From Shewanella salipaludis (GTDB taxonomy: Bacteria; Pseudomonadota; Gammaproteobacteria; Enterobacterales; Shewanellaceae), in contig NZ_JAAXYH010000017.1 of assembly GCF_012911865.1 (NCBI RefSeq), positions 1-64,000 of the forward strand: a stretch of 64,000 bases of DNA. Direction: 5' to 3'. This document shows, piece after piece, positions 1 to 7,897 of this stretch (position 1 is the first letter of the stretch; every line of letters begins with the position of its first letter). Under the pieces are notes generated by a model, which worked only from the letters and a program-made list of their open reading frames with translations, had not been told where the DNA came from and made no database searches. Position numbers and translations under genes: made by a program.

Positions 1-43
1 AAACAACCAAGATCAGCGTGCCGATGAAGCAGAAACGCTGCAT
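1..43 (-). CDS. Possible 5' end of an exported protein (partial)
   Basis: An ATG reading leftwards from position 43 opens a frame that leaves the window after 14 codons. The residues (MQRFCFIGTLILVV) look like the start of a signal peptide or a membrane helix. No clear ribosome binding site is visible and too little is present to name a product, so this is only a tentative partial gene. Confidence 0.22.
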   Translation of the reverse strand, partial: MQRFCFIGTLILVV

Positions 44-194
44 GATGAAAACCGACTTTCTGGAACGCGTGTTATTAGCCGGTTTTGCCTCTATGGCCAA
101 TTAATGCACACTCATGCGGATGCCCTGCCTTTGAGACCCGTAAGCTCTCTCTACCTCCCCGTAAAGGGTTGCCGAAACGGAGCGCATTTGATGC

Positions 195-263
195 TTACTC
201 ATGCTGAAGTACGTTGACCAGTTTTCCGAAAGGGTCGCGTACATAAAACCTGCGAACTCCCTC
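195..263 (-). pseudogene. C-terminal remnant of a VOC/glyoxalase-like protein
   Basis: On the minus strand a frame ends with the residues GVRRFYVRDPFGKLVNVLQH and a stop at 195. This is the characteristic last strand of vicinal-oxygen-chelate (glyoxalase/bleomycin-resistance) proteins, where an R-F-Y-x-x-D-P-x-G-N/K pattern precedes the C-terminus. Only about 22 codons are recognisable. Immediately upstream the similarity switches to an ABC-transporter ATPase in another frame, so this is a fragment left by a deletion or recombination and not an intact gene. Confidence 0.45.
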
Positions 264-385
264 GTCAATAGCCTCAGCATGAGTTTCACCAGCGTGGTTT
301 TGCCGCAACCGGATGCGCCGACAATGGCCACCGACTTGCCTGCGGCTATCTCCAGGGTTAAACCCGAGGTGACCATGTATGTCCA
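264..385 (-). pseudogene. Fragment of an ABC exporter ATPase domain
   Basis: The minus-strand translation gives GLTLEIAAGKSVAIVGASGC followed by GKTTLVKLMLRLL, the start of an ABC ATPase with an intact Walker A motif. The wording is closest to ATPase domains of peptide/bacteriocin exporters of the CvaB/HlyB type (family knowledge). The similarity stops right after the Walker A helix. There is no Q-loop, signature motif or Walker B, and the frame runs on as nonsense over the glyoxalase-like remnant. It is a truncated fragment with no expected function. Confidence 0.6.
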
Positions 386-417
386 AACACTCCTATTAAT
401 CATCGGGAACCTGACAC

Positions 418-762
418 CTAGCTAAATATGAGTGCTAACATAACCGCAATTTTCTTAATGGTGCTTAAAGTAAACGATATTAATGTATACCTTTTCAATT
501 TTGGGAATAAGTCAGCACAAATAACATTTTCACCTTGATAGAGTGAGATTTTGTTTATTGGAAATAAGATGGTTTTTAAGTTATATTCTTCTTGAAATAT
601 TTCAATGTTGAATTTTTTGTAAGGAAACCAAAGGAATTTCTTAAATAATATTTTTTCATTACTCACGCAGGATAACTCGCCAGTAATAACTTTATATTTA
701 AAAGTGATGATGTTTTTTCTTATGAATATATCTTTCCCATATACTAACATCTCGTCACCCAT
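418..762 (-). CDS. Hypothetical protein, AT-rich
   Basis: This is a 114-residue open frame in DNA far more AT-rich than the core of the window. The product is basic, rich in Lys, Ile and Phe, and ends in a hydrophobic segment (about residues 95-114) that could be a C-terminal membrane anchor. No Shine-Dalgarno sequence is obvious before the ATG, and I recognise no family. It lies between the ABC/VOC debris and the unknown membrane-protein gene. It may be a genuine accessory gene or another remnant. Confidence 0.4.
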   Translation of the reverse strand: MGDEMLVYGKDIFIRKNIITFKYKVITGELSCVSNEKILFKKFLWFPYKKFNIEIFQEEYNLKTILFPINKISLYQGENVICADLFPKLKRYTLISFTLSTIKKIAVMLALIFS

Positions 763-962
763 TAATTCAATATAACTAATATAATTAGCCTGTCACAGTG
801 GCAACAAGCTAATTACATTTAAATTTTAAGTGTTTTTAGTAAGCTCTCCGGTACAATGCCGATGAAGCCGGCCCGGATTTGCGGTGATGCGTGCGAGACT
901 GATGCCAACCAGGCCGGCACAGAACCCGGCGCTGTCGCTGAGGAAGCATCTTGAATGGCTCG

Positions 963-1910
963 TTACATTTTCGCTTCTGTAACCAGTAACTCTTCTTGTT
1001 TTGCTTGTATAAAGCAGTTTTCTAGTATTTTTTTAGATGGAACTGTACTTGCAGCCGTATCAATTTCCATTTTTTCAAAATCAATGATGCCTGGTATGAC
1101 ATTCGTAGCATTCCTGATCTTTCGCTTCTTAAGACTTTTTAATAATGCGATATCATCGTTGTTCGGTGATTTATCGAAAGTAAAATATATGTAATGAATT
1201 GATGAGCGAGCTTTTGATGAAACCATCTTCCTCAATACGAGTAATCGCTCAAAAAGATCGTCATTATTGGACTGTATTTGTTCTACCGACACTTTATTCA
1301 TGTCAAAAACAGATACTGATATAAAGGAGTTGAAATAGTTTTTAACCCCGATGAAATACAATCCCTCAACGTCAGTTTTGCCTTCGATGTTCAAAGTTGC
1401 AGGATCAAGTTCAGTAAATTCTTGACTGCTAGTTAAAATATCTCTCAATCGTTCTCGGCCTGTAGGTAAGGAACTTAAGAAAGATGCTTTTTTCTTAATT
1501 TTATTCATGGCGTTAAATCCAAAAGCCAATAAGGCTATCAAAAATACAATTTTACCGCCAATACGATGCCAAAAATCCAAATAAGGCTTTTCGGGAAGCT
1601 TCATACCTGCTTCCGAGACAATGTCTGTGATTTCTTCAGGGGAAAGGTTTAAATACGTGTCTTCCTGACCAGTGATTCCTACAAGCCTACCGTCATAATT
1701 CCATATGGGAACAAATAAGACTGCTACTGATTTGTAGATATAACCAATATCAACATATTGACCTTCAGGTATTTGAAACCTTTCATCATTTGGAAGCTTT
1801 ACTACTTCGACTATTTCTTCGCCGCCAAATGACAAGAGTCCAGCTTTAGCATGTACGTAACCTGGGTTCATTACAAGTATGAGTAATGTAATTATGATCG
1901 CTTTTTTCAT
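963..1910 (-). CDS. Unknown membrane protein with signal peptide
   Basis: The 315-residue product starts with a basic, hydrophobic signal sequence (about residues 1-22, ending near VHA-KA). A roughly 90-residue exported domain rich in charged and aromatic residues follows. A single transmembrane helix lies near residues 117-136, then a Lys-rich stop-transfer segment and a C-terminal domain of about 175 residues predicted in the cytoplasm. An AAAGGA ribosome binding site precedes the ATG. It lies downstream of a small two-helix membrane protein on the same strand, about 130 bases away, in AT-rich DNA. I recognise no family. The architecture (exported N-domain, one helix, cytosolic C-domain) would suit a sensor or envelope protein, but that is inference. 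Confidence 0.7.
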   Translation of the reverse strand: MKKAIIITLLILVMNPGYVHAKAGLLSFGGEEIVEVVKLPNDERFQIPEGQYVDIGYIYKSVAVLFVPIWNYDGRLVGITGQEDTYLNLSPEEITDIVSEAGMKLPEKPYLDFWHRIGGKIVFLIALLAFGFNAMNKIKKKASFLSSLPTGRERLRDILTSSQEFTELDPATLNIEGKTDVEGLYFIGVKNYFNSFISVSVFDMNKVSVEQIQSNNDDLFERLLVLRKMVSSKARSSIHYIYFTFDKSPNNDDIALLKSLKKRKIRNATNVIPGIIDFEKMEIDTAASTVPSKKILENCFIQAKQEELLVTEAKM

Positions 1911-2040
1911 AGTAATCCTTTAACTAATGATAAATGTAAAGCCACATAAGGTGGCTGAAGATGTTTGGTTATAATGCTGTTTGGAGTGAGAGCAACGGAC
2001 TGTTTTGTTTGTCTGAATGCCTTGCTGGTTTGATGCTCTA

Positions 2041-2196
2041 TTATATATTTGCCATTTTACATAAAAAATATAGCAAAGAGACTAAAAAAATTGTCCCTAC
2101 AAAAAACATCACGGTTAATGCTTTAGATGCTTGCATTGATTCTATGAGTCCAGCGGGAAAAAAAATAGCTAAAAAACTTAGGATACCTTCTAGCAT
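2041..2196 (-). CDS. Small two-helix membrane protein (51 aa)
   Basis: A minus-strand ATG at 2196 is preceded by AAGGAG with a spacing of about ten bases and opens a 51-codon frame ending in TAA at 2041-2043. The product begins MLEGILSFLAIFFPAGLIES and ends YFLCKMANI. It has two hydrophobic stretches (about residues 4-18 and 28-46) joined by a short polar loop, as in small inner-membrane proteins. The strong ribosome binding site and coherent hydrophobic pattern support a real gene. It points toward the 315-residue membrane-protein gene and may be co-transcribed with it. Function unknown. Confidence 0.55.
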   Translation of the reverse strand: MLEGILSFLAIFFPAGLIESMQASKALTVMFFVGTIFLVSLLYFLCKMANI

Positions 2197-2239
2197 AATC
2201 TTCAATCTCCTTATTCTGATGATTCGGCTAACATGTTAA

Positions 2240-2760
2240 TAGTGCATATGTACGCTCGTCCAATGCAGACCAGATTATCACAAGACACTGTTGTGTAAAC
2301 TGTTTTTTTACCTCGCTAAGCCTTCCGCGAACGCGTATCGCTTTTGAGGTCAAGGGCCGGCTAGGGAAAGCATCTCTGTATTCACAACTTTAAGCTGCTT
2401 GCGATGCAACAGTGCGAAAGCTTGTTCCTTCTCCTTCGCACCTGACTGCCATGGATGGAGGAAATGCCAGTTTTGTCAGGAACTAAACAGGCCATGCGAT
2501 CACGGCATTGGTGCATCCAGCACGCTACCCACGGAAGGTGATTGGCGGCTAACCGGCTGCGACTCGCTTTCCTGAGTGACTGTTATCAGCATTATGAGAG
2601 TGCTGGGATAAAAAGGCTGTCTAAAACTAGTTCAGCATCTGACTTTTTGGCACTATTACAGGTTATAACCCCATATTCATCTATAGATTCCAACAGGAAT
2701 AGATAAGAATTAACCCGCAAACAGAATCATGCAGGTCAAATTTACAGAAAGGAATAAACT
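2240..2760. other. Intergenic, no gene recognised
   Basis: About 520 bases between the small membrane-protein gene and the XRE gene. Composition changes from AT-rich to GC-rich and back, which suggests old mosaic DNA. No frame with a ribosome binding site or recognisable homology was seen. The last ~60 bases must contain the promoter of the XRE gene, with AGAAAGGA just before its ATG. Confidence 0.5.
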
Positions 2761-3474
2761 ATGATATCACTAGGTGAAAAAATTAGAGAGCTAAGGGTTG
2801 AAAAGAAACTGAGCCAACCTGAGTTGGCGGAAGCTATCGGGATTGAGCAGTCCTATTTATCCAAGTTAGAGAACGATAAATCCGTGCCTTCCAACGAGAT
2901 TTTCAGAGCACTGCTCAGCGCATTGGAGATAAGCCTTCATGATTTTATGGAAGCTATAAGTATGAATGGTAATCAACAAAAGCTTTTGCAGATCGCCGAC
3001 ATAGAAGGTTGGTATAAAGCGAAACAAAGGCATAGGGTTCATAGCCAGAGGGTGTTTCTGTACATTTGTAGCATCATGATCGTTTTAGGTGTGACTGTCT
3101 TTTATGCAGGGTTCAGTAAAAAAATATTTAACGAGACTCAATTCGAATACTGGTCTCAAGGTATTGTTCTTGAGGGAGAGCCAGATAATATCTTTGATAG
3201 CTGGAGACGGCTCTTAGATGGTAATGACAGAGACATCATGCGCGAAAGGGGCCTGGAAATGGAGCGACGAAAGAGTCTGAAAAGAATATTGCTCCTCCAG
3301 TTCAAGGGATCTGAGTTTACGGAAGTCTCTGGTTCCGGAAAGCGGCTCTACAGTTTAGAGAAGGAATACCAAATTCCGAGACCAATTAACTCATGGCTGG
3401 AGTCTATCGGAGTTTTCCTCTTTGGACTGGGTTTTGTAGGCTTTTTTCTTGAAAGAAAAATATACCGGCTTTGA
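2761..3474 (+). CDS. XRE-family regulator with membrane anchor
   Basis: The 237-residue protein begins with a Cro/CI-type helix-turn-helix domain (about residues 5-65). The recognition region reads LAEAIGIEQSYLSKLENDKS, a classic XRE signature. A hydrophobic helix follows at about residues 98-117, then a ~95-residue mostly charged domain, and a second hydrophobic helix near residues 212-230. The ATG is preceded by AAAGGA. A DNA-binding domain tethered to the membrane by two helices suggests it senses something at or outside the inner membrane and regulates neighbouring genes, but the signal is unknown. It is AT-rich relative to the flanking purC region, consistent with acquisition with the upstream genes. 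Confidence 0.8.
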   Translation: MISLGEKIRELRVEKKLSQPELAEAIGIEQSYLSKLENDKSVPSNEIFRALLSALEISLHDFMEAISMNGNQQKLLQIADIEGWYKAKQRHRVHSQRVFLYICSIMIVLGVTVFYAGFSKKIFNETQFEYWSQGIVLEGEPDNIFDSWRRLLDGNDRDIMRERGLEMERRKSLKRILLLQFKGSEFTEVSGSGKRLYSLEKEYQIPRPINSWLESIGVFLFGLGFVGFFLERKIYRL

Positions 3475-3754
3475 CAGTTTTGACTGCACAGCTGTCAATT
3501 CAGACAAGGAAAGTGCCTGGACAGGCGTAGATTTGAGATAGATTCCAGTCGCGCTGGAACGCCAGCGCCATCAGAACGGTTGCACTCCTATCCTGTTACT
3601 GTCGTTATTCTTGACCACTAACTGGAAGAGACGCAGCGCACACTAGATGATGAGTTGCATATCACACTTACAGAAACTTGCGACTCAGTGAGTAACGCAA
3701 ATATTCGCCGAGCGTGTCATTGCATCATGAGCAACAGATTCTGATAGTGTCGGC

Positions 3755-3782
3755 AAACAACAAAGGCGCCATAAGCGCCTTT
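3755..3782 (-). terminator. Rho-independent terminator of purC
   Basis: Read on the minus strand, AAAGGCGC and GCGCCTTT form an 8-bp stem with a five-base loop, followed by a T-rich run (TTTGTTGTT). It lies about 25 bases after the purC stop codon. The ~280 bases between the XRE gene and this hairpin show no further gene. Confidence 0.75.
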
Positions 3783-3805
3783 GGTTTATCCAATGTAATC
3801 ACAGA

Positions 3806-4909
3806 TTACATAATCAGATCGTACTCATCGCGTAAGATCTTGATGATATCGGCCTTGGGGTTGGCGGGCAGCGGAATGGGGTTGCCTGTGACTTTCTCGG
3901 CGACACCCGTGTAGGTGCGCGACACGGCCATCATGGCGTCCAGCGGCAGGGCGTTGTCGCGGGCCAGGGCTTCACGCTCGCTCATCCTGTCCTTGTTCAG
4001 CAGCACGTCAGGATCCGGGAAGTGCTGCAGCAGGAACTGGCGGAAGCCTTCCTTGGAGTTCTCCACTATCTTGCCTTCACGGTAGGCGGCGCCGTCCCAG
4101 ATGCGCGACGAGTCAGGGGTGCCGACTTCATCCATGTAGATCAGCTTGGCGTTGCCCTGCTTGTCTGTGACATAGCCGAACTCGAACTTGGTATCGACGA
4201 ATACCTGATCAAGTTTTGCCAGCGCAGCTGAGATCACCCTGAAACCCTCCTTGAGCAGCTTCTCGTACAGGTCGATATCCTCCGGCTTCTCGAAGCCGAA
4301 GGCCTGATAGTTGGCTTCTATGTCGGCGCGGCTGATGTTGACGTCATCCTGGGCAGGCACGCCTGGGATACCGGTCAAGATGCCCTTGGTGGATGGGGTG
4401 ATCAAAAGCTCGGGCAATTGCTGATCTTTCTCCAGGCCTTCGGGCAGGGTGATGCCGCAGAAGACGCGCTCGCCCTTGGCGTAGGCGCGCCACATGGAGC
4501 CCGTGATGTACTGACGGCAGATGGCTTCTACCTTGATGGGACGGGCCTTCTGCACTATCCACACGAAGGGGTGGGGGATATCCAGAATATGGCTGTCGGC
4601 CAGACCATTGTCCTTGAACAGCTTGAACCAATGGTTGGAGATGGCGTTCAGCGCCGCGCCCTTGCCGGGAATGCCCTGCAGATCGCCTTCACCGTGGAAG
4701 ATGCAGTCGAAGGCCGAGATGCGATCGCTTATCACCATGATGGCCAGCGGGGTATCTTCGGGGACGTCATAGCCCTTGTCGCGGATCAGACGGCGGCTGT
4801 CGGCCTCGGTCAGCCAGTAGACGCTGCGGACCTTGCCGCTGTGGACCGGGCCTGCGGTGCGGATCGGTAAATCGTTGTTAACGGCTAATACGGAATCAGC
4901 AAGACTCAT
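3806..4909 (-). CDS. purC: Phosphoribosylaminoimidazole-succinocarboxamide synthase
   Basis: PurC joins CAIR and aspartate with ATP to make SAICAR in de novo purine synthesis, in the cytoplasm. The 367-residue product is the long form found in Shewanella-like and yeast-like enzymes, rather than the ~237-residue E. coli form. Visible family features include the N-terminal SGKVR(S)VY nucleotide-binding strand, DRISAFDCIF, the conserved GSMWRAYAKG segment and DEVGTPDSSR in the C-terminal half. An AGAGGAA ribosome binding site precedes the ATG. It is monocistronic, ended by its own hairpin, and lies at the edge of the AT-rich stretch. Confidence 0.95.
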   Translation of the reverse strand: MSLADSVLAVNNDLPIRTAGPVHSGKVRSVYWLTEADSRRLIRDKGYDVPEDTPLAIMVISDRISAFDCIFHGEGDLQGIPGKGAALNAISNHWFKLFKDNGLADSHILDIPHPFVWIVQKARPIKVEAICRQYITGSMWRAYAKGERVFCGITLPEGLEKDQQLPELLITPSTKGILTGIPGVPAQDDVNISRADIEANYQAFGFEKPEDIDLYEKLLKEGFRVISAALAKLDQVFVDTKFEFGYVTDKQGNAKLIYMDEVGTPDSSRIWDGAAYREGKIVENSKEGFRQFLLQHFPDPDVLLNKDRMSEREALARDNALPLDAMMAVSRTYTGVAEKVTGNPIPLPANPKADIIKILRDEYDLIM

Positions 4910-5316
4910 GACGAGTATTCCTCTGGATATAAGATGTAGGGATAAAGGTAGATGAGCTGATGCTCGATGGCATCGGATATTTATTGTCGCTCAATGGGAT
5001 GTTACTGAAAAAGCTGTGATGTCGGTTGCTGTGGCTGGGTATCGAAGGGGCTGTGTCCGTCTTTAAGGCTCCGGTGTCAGGATTTACAGGCGAGGCGCCG
5101 CAGCCGTATGTCGACTGTGGCCGCATGCCCGAAAGTTTGCCTGAAAATGAGTTGCAGAGATAGACCATGATACCGAGTGAGTCTGATGCTTAACCGCCGA
5201 CAAAGTTGCGCTATTTTACCTTTATCGGCGGGATTTACCATGCTAATTGCCAGGTTAATTGCAATGTTGTTGGCAGCCTGCCGCATCTGCCTCACAGGGG
5301 CCAGGCTAAGCCAGGC
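4910..5316. other. Intergenic between purC and proA
   Basis: About 400 bases after the proA stop and before purC on the minus strand. It should contain the purC promoter. I see no PurR-like palindrome, no riboswitch and no convincing gene; the open frames here lack ribosome binding sites and family resemblance. Confidence 0.5.
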
Positions 5317-6564
5317 TCAGGCGCGCACCTGGCCCTCGCCGTTGACCAGGTATTTTTCCGTGGTCAGCGACTCAAGTCCCATGGGGCCATAGGCATGCAG
5401 CTTGGAGGTGGCTATGCCGATTTCGGCGCCCAGGCCCAGCTCGCTGCCATCGGAGAAGCGCGACGAGGCATTGACCATGACCACTGAGGCATCGACGCTG
5501 AGCTGAAAGCGTTCGGCCGCGGCGACATCCTGGGTGCAGATCACTTCGGTATGATGGCTGCCGAATTGCTGTATGTGCGCCAAGGCGCCGTCGAGATCCG
5601 CCACCTGCCTGACGGCAATTTCCAGTGCCAGATACTCCTGGCCGAAGCCGTCATCCGCGAGTATGTCGGCATCCTCGAAATAGTGGGCCGACTGCTTGCA
5701 GGCATGAACTTTAACGCCTTTCTCGGCCAGTGCGGCGGCCGCCAAGGGCAGGAAGTCGGCGGCAATGGCTGCATGCACCAGCAGGCCTTCGAGGGCATTA
5801 CAGACGCCGGTGCGTTGGGTCTTGCCGTTGAGCAAGAGTTGCAGCGCCTGTTGCAGGCTCGCCTCGGCGTCCACGTATAAGTGACACACGCCCTTGAAGT
5901 GCTGGATCACGGGGATCTTGCTGTTGTCTGTGACGAAATTAATCAGCCCCTCGCCGCCACGGGGGATCACCAGATCCAGGTATTGACGCTGCTGTAGCAG
6001 TTCCAGCATCAGGGCGCGGTCGGGATCCGGCACCACGCTTATCAGCGCCTCGGGCAGGCCGAATTCGATCAGCGCGCCATGCAATACCTTGGCGATCGCC
6101 AGGCTGGAGTTGAGGGCTTCCTTGCCGCCGCGCAGTATGACGCCATTGCCCGACTTGAAACACAGGGCGGCGGCGTCGGCGGTGACATTGGGCCGAGCCT
6201 CATAGATCATGCAGACCACGCCCAGGGGGATGCGCATCTTGCCTATGCGTATGCCGTTGGGCCTGCTCGTTAACTCGCGGCGCGCGCCGACGGGATCGGC
6301 AAGTGAGACTATGGTCTCTATGCCGGCGGCCATGGCTTCGATGCGCTCCGGGGTGAGCAGCAGTCTGTCCTGCATGGCAGCCGACAGCCCCTGGGATTCC
6401 GCCTGGGCCAGATCCTGGGCATTGGCCGCCAGTATGGCGGCGCGATTGTTTCTCAGCTCCATGGCCATGGTCCGCAGCACCTGGTCTTTCCTGGCGCTAT
6501 CCAGCAGGGCCAGTTGACGGGCGGCGGTGGCCGCCTTGCTCGCTAGTCTTGTGATTAAACTCAT
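5317..6564 (-). CDS. proA: Gamma-glutamyl phosphate reductase
   Basis: ProA reduces gamma-glutamyl phosphate with NADPH to glutamate-5-semialdehyde, the second step of proline synthesis. The 415-residue length is typical. Recognisable motifs are MIYEARPNVTADA and GNGVILRGGKEAL in the cofactor domain, the catalytic cysteine in HFKGVCHLYVD (about residue 255), and ALGAEIGIAT-type C-terminal sequence. The GGGGAACC ribosome binding site lies just before the ATG. Its start is 23 bases after the proB stop, so the two form a proBA operon. Confidence 0.96.
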   Translation of the reverse strand: MSLITRLASKAATAARQLALLDSARKDQVLRTMAMELRNNRAAILAANAQDLAQAESQGLSAAMQDRLLLTPERIEAMAAGIETIVSLADPVGARRELTSRPNGIRIGKMRIPLGVVCMIYEARPNVTADAAALCFKSGNGVILRGGKEALNSSLAIAKVLHGALIEFGLPEALISVVPDPDRALMLELLQQRQYLDLVIPRGGEGLINFVTDNSKIPVIQHFKGVCHLYVDAEASLQQALQLLLNGKTQRTGVCNALEGLLVHAAIAADFLPLAAAALAEKGVKVHACKQSAHYFEDADILADDGFGQEYLALEIAVRQVADLDGALAHIQQFGSHHTEVICTQDVAAAERFQLSVDASVVMVNASSRFSDGSELGLGAEIGIATSKLHAYGPMGLESLTTEKYLVNGEGQVRA

Positions 6565-6587
6565 CTTGGTTCCCCAATTCTGTGCTG

Positions 6588-7709
6588 TTATCTGTGCTCG
6601 AGCAGGGCTATGTCCTGCTCCGAGATGATGGACCCCTGGGCATCGGTGAGATTGCTGGTGAGTTCGGGGTCGTCGTGTTCGGTGATGAAGATCAGCAGGC
6701 TGCTGCCATAGTTGGCCCTGGCCTTCGCCAGGCGGGTGCCATCCTTGCTGCGCACCAGGATGGTGTCACCGGCGGCGAATTCGCCCCTCACTTCCAATAC
6801 CTTGTTGCAGCTCAGCCGGGCGCAATGTTCATCGAGTGTCTGCCCTGGCACTGTCTGCACTATCACCTCGCCCTGCTCGGATGCCGTGTGGGTCATCCAG
6901 TGCTGCAGTTCCTGCATCGGTCGCTCATCCGCGTGGAATAAAGTGCCAGGGTTACCCCCCACGAGCAGGGCGCTGAAGGCACTCTCATTGAAGCCATTGA
7001 TGATATAAGTGTCTATGCCATGGCTGACGGCTTTCTCGGCGGCCTCTATCTTGGTGCGCATGCCACCGGTGCCGACATCGCTGTGGCTGCCTCCCGCCAT
7101 GTCGTAGATGGCCTGGGTGATACGTTTCACCTCGGGTTGCAGCCTGGCATCGGCATGAAGGTGCGGATTCTTGTCATACAGGCCATCTATGTCCGAACAG
7201 ATGATCAGGGTGTCGGCATCGGCAGCGGCGGCCACCATGGCGGACAGATTATCGTTGTCGCCCACCTTCAGGGCATCCGTGGTGACCGTATCGTTCTCGT
7301 TGATGATGGGGAGTATCTCGTGTTCCAGCAGGGTAAAGATGGTTTCCCTGATGCTCTCGTAGCGCTCACGGTCGCGCAGATCGCCGTGGGTCAACAGGAT
7401 TTGCGCCGAGGGGAAGTCGAATAACTTATCCCAGGCGGCCATCATCTCGGTTTGGCCCGCGGCGGCCATGGCTTTCTTCAGCGCGACTCTGGCGCTGGGC
7501 GTCGTGGCCGGCGGGATTTCGGGAAATCTGTGGGCACCGGCGGCGATCGAACCGGAGGAGACCAAGATCACCTGAGTGCCCTGTGCCCGGCAGCGGACAA
7601 TGAACTGGGCCAGGGTCAGCAGGTAGCGCGAGCTGCAGCCTTGTCGCTCTGGGGCAATCAGGGCGCTGCCTACTTTCAATACCAGGCGTTTCCATGTCGG
7701 TAATTTCAT
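6588..7709 (-). CDS. proB: Glutamate 5-kinase
   Basis: ProB phosphorylates glutamate to gamma-glutamyl phosphate, the committed, proline-inhibited step of proline synthesis. The 373-residue protein has the amino-acid-kinase fold (LKVGSALI, VSSGSIAAG, INENDTVTTD, GGMRTKIEAAEKA). A C-terminal PUA domain covers roughly residues 280-365. I place the start at the ATG at 7709. An upstream in-frame TTG exists, but it overlaps the AAAAGG that sits at the right distance from this ATG. First gene of proBA; the ~190 bases upstream separate it from putP. Confidence 0.95.
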   Translation of the reverse strand: MKLPTWKRLVLKVGSALIAPERQGCSSRYLLTLAQFIVRCRAQGTQVILVSSGSIAAGAHRFPEIPPATTPSARVALKKAMAAAGQTEMMAAWDKLFDFPSAQILLTHGDLRDRERYESIRETIFTLLEHEILPIINENDTVTTDALKVGDNDNLSAMVAAAADADTLIICSDIDGLYDKNPHLHADARLQPEVKRITQAIYDMAGGSHSDVGTGGMRTKIEAAEKAVSHGIDTYIINGFNESAFSALLVGGNPGTLFHADERPMQELQHWMTHTASEQGEVIVQTVPGQTLDEHCARLSCNKVLEVRGEFAAGDTILVRSKDGTRLAKARANYGSSLLIFITEHDDPELTSNLTDAQGSIISEQDIALLEHR

Positions 7710-7897
7710 TGGGTTATGCCTTTTCAATTTTGTTCAGGCACGCTGAGCGTTGCCTTCGGCTCTTGGCTACGGCAGTCTCGTGCCGCTGTTTTTATGGTCA
7801 TGTTGTGGTGAGGTCATGGCTAAGTGGTGGTGATTTGGGTGGGTGGCTCGGATACGCCCGGCGCAGCTCATGCCACCGGGGTATCCAGGAACCACTG

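Noticed and set aside
1961..2239. 92-codon plus-strand frame in AT-rich DNA
   Set aside because: No ribosome binding site and odd composition; the opposite strand has a better-supported 51-codon gene.
940..2390. AAGCATCT shared near 946 and 2368 as possible insertion-sequence ends
   Set aside because: Only eight bases match, orientation is not inverted, and no transposase remains between them.
5177..5487. Plus-strand frames between purC and proA
   Set aside because: They overlap the proA 3' end, lack sites and show no family resemblance.
7709..7727. TTG start for proB
   Set aside because: The TTG lies within the ribosome binding site of the ATG at 7709, which gives the usual N-terminus.
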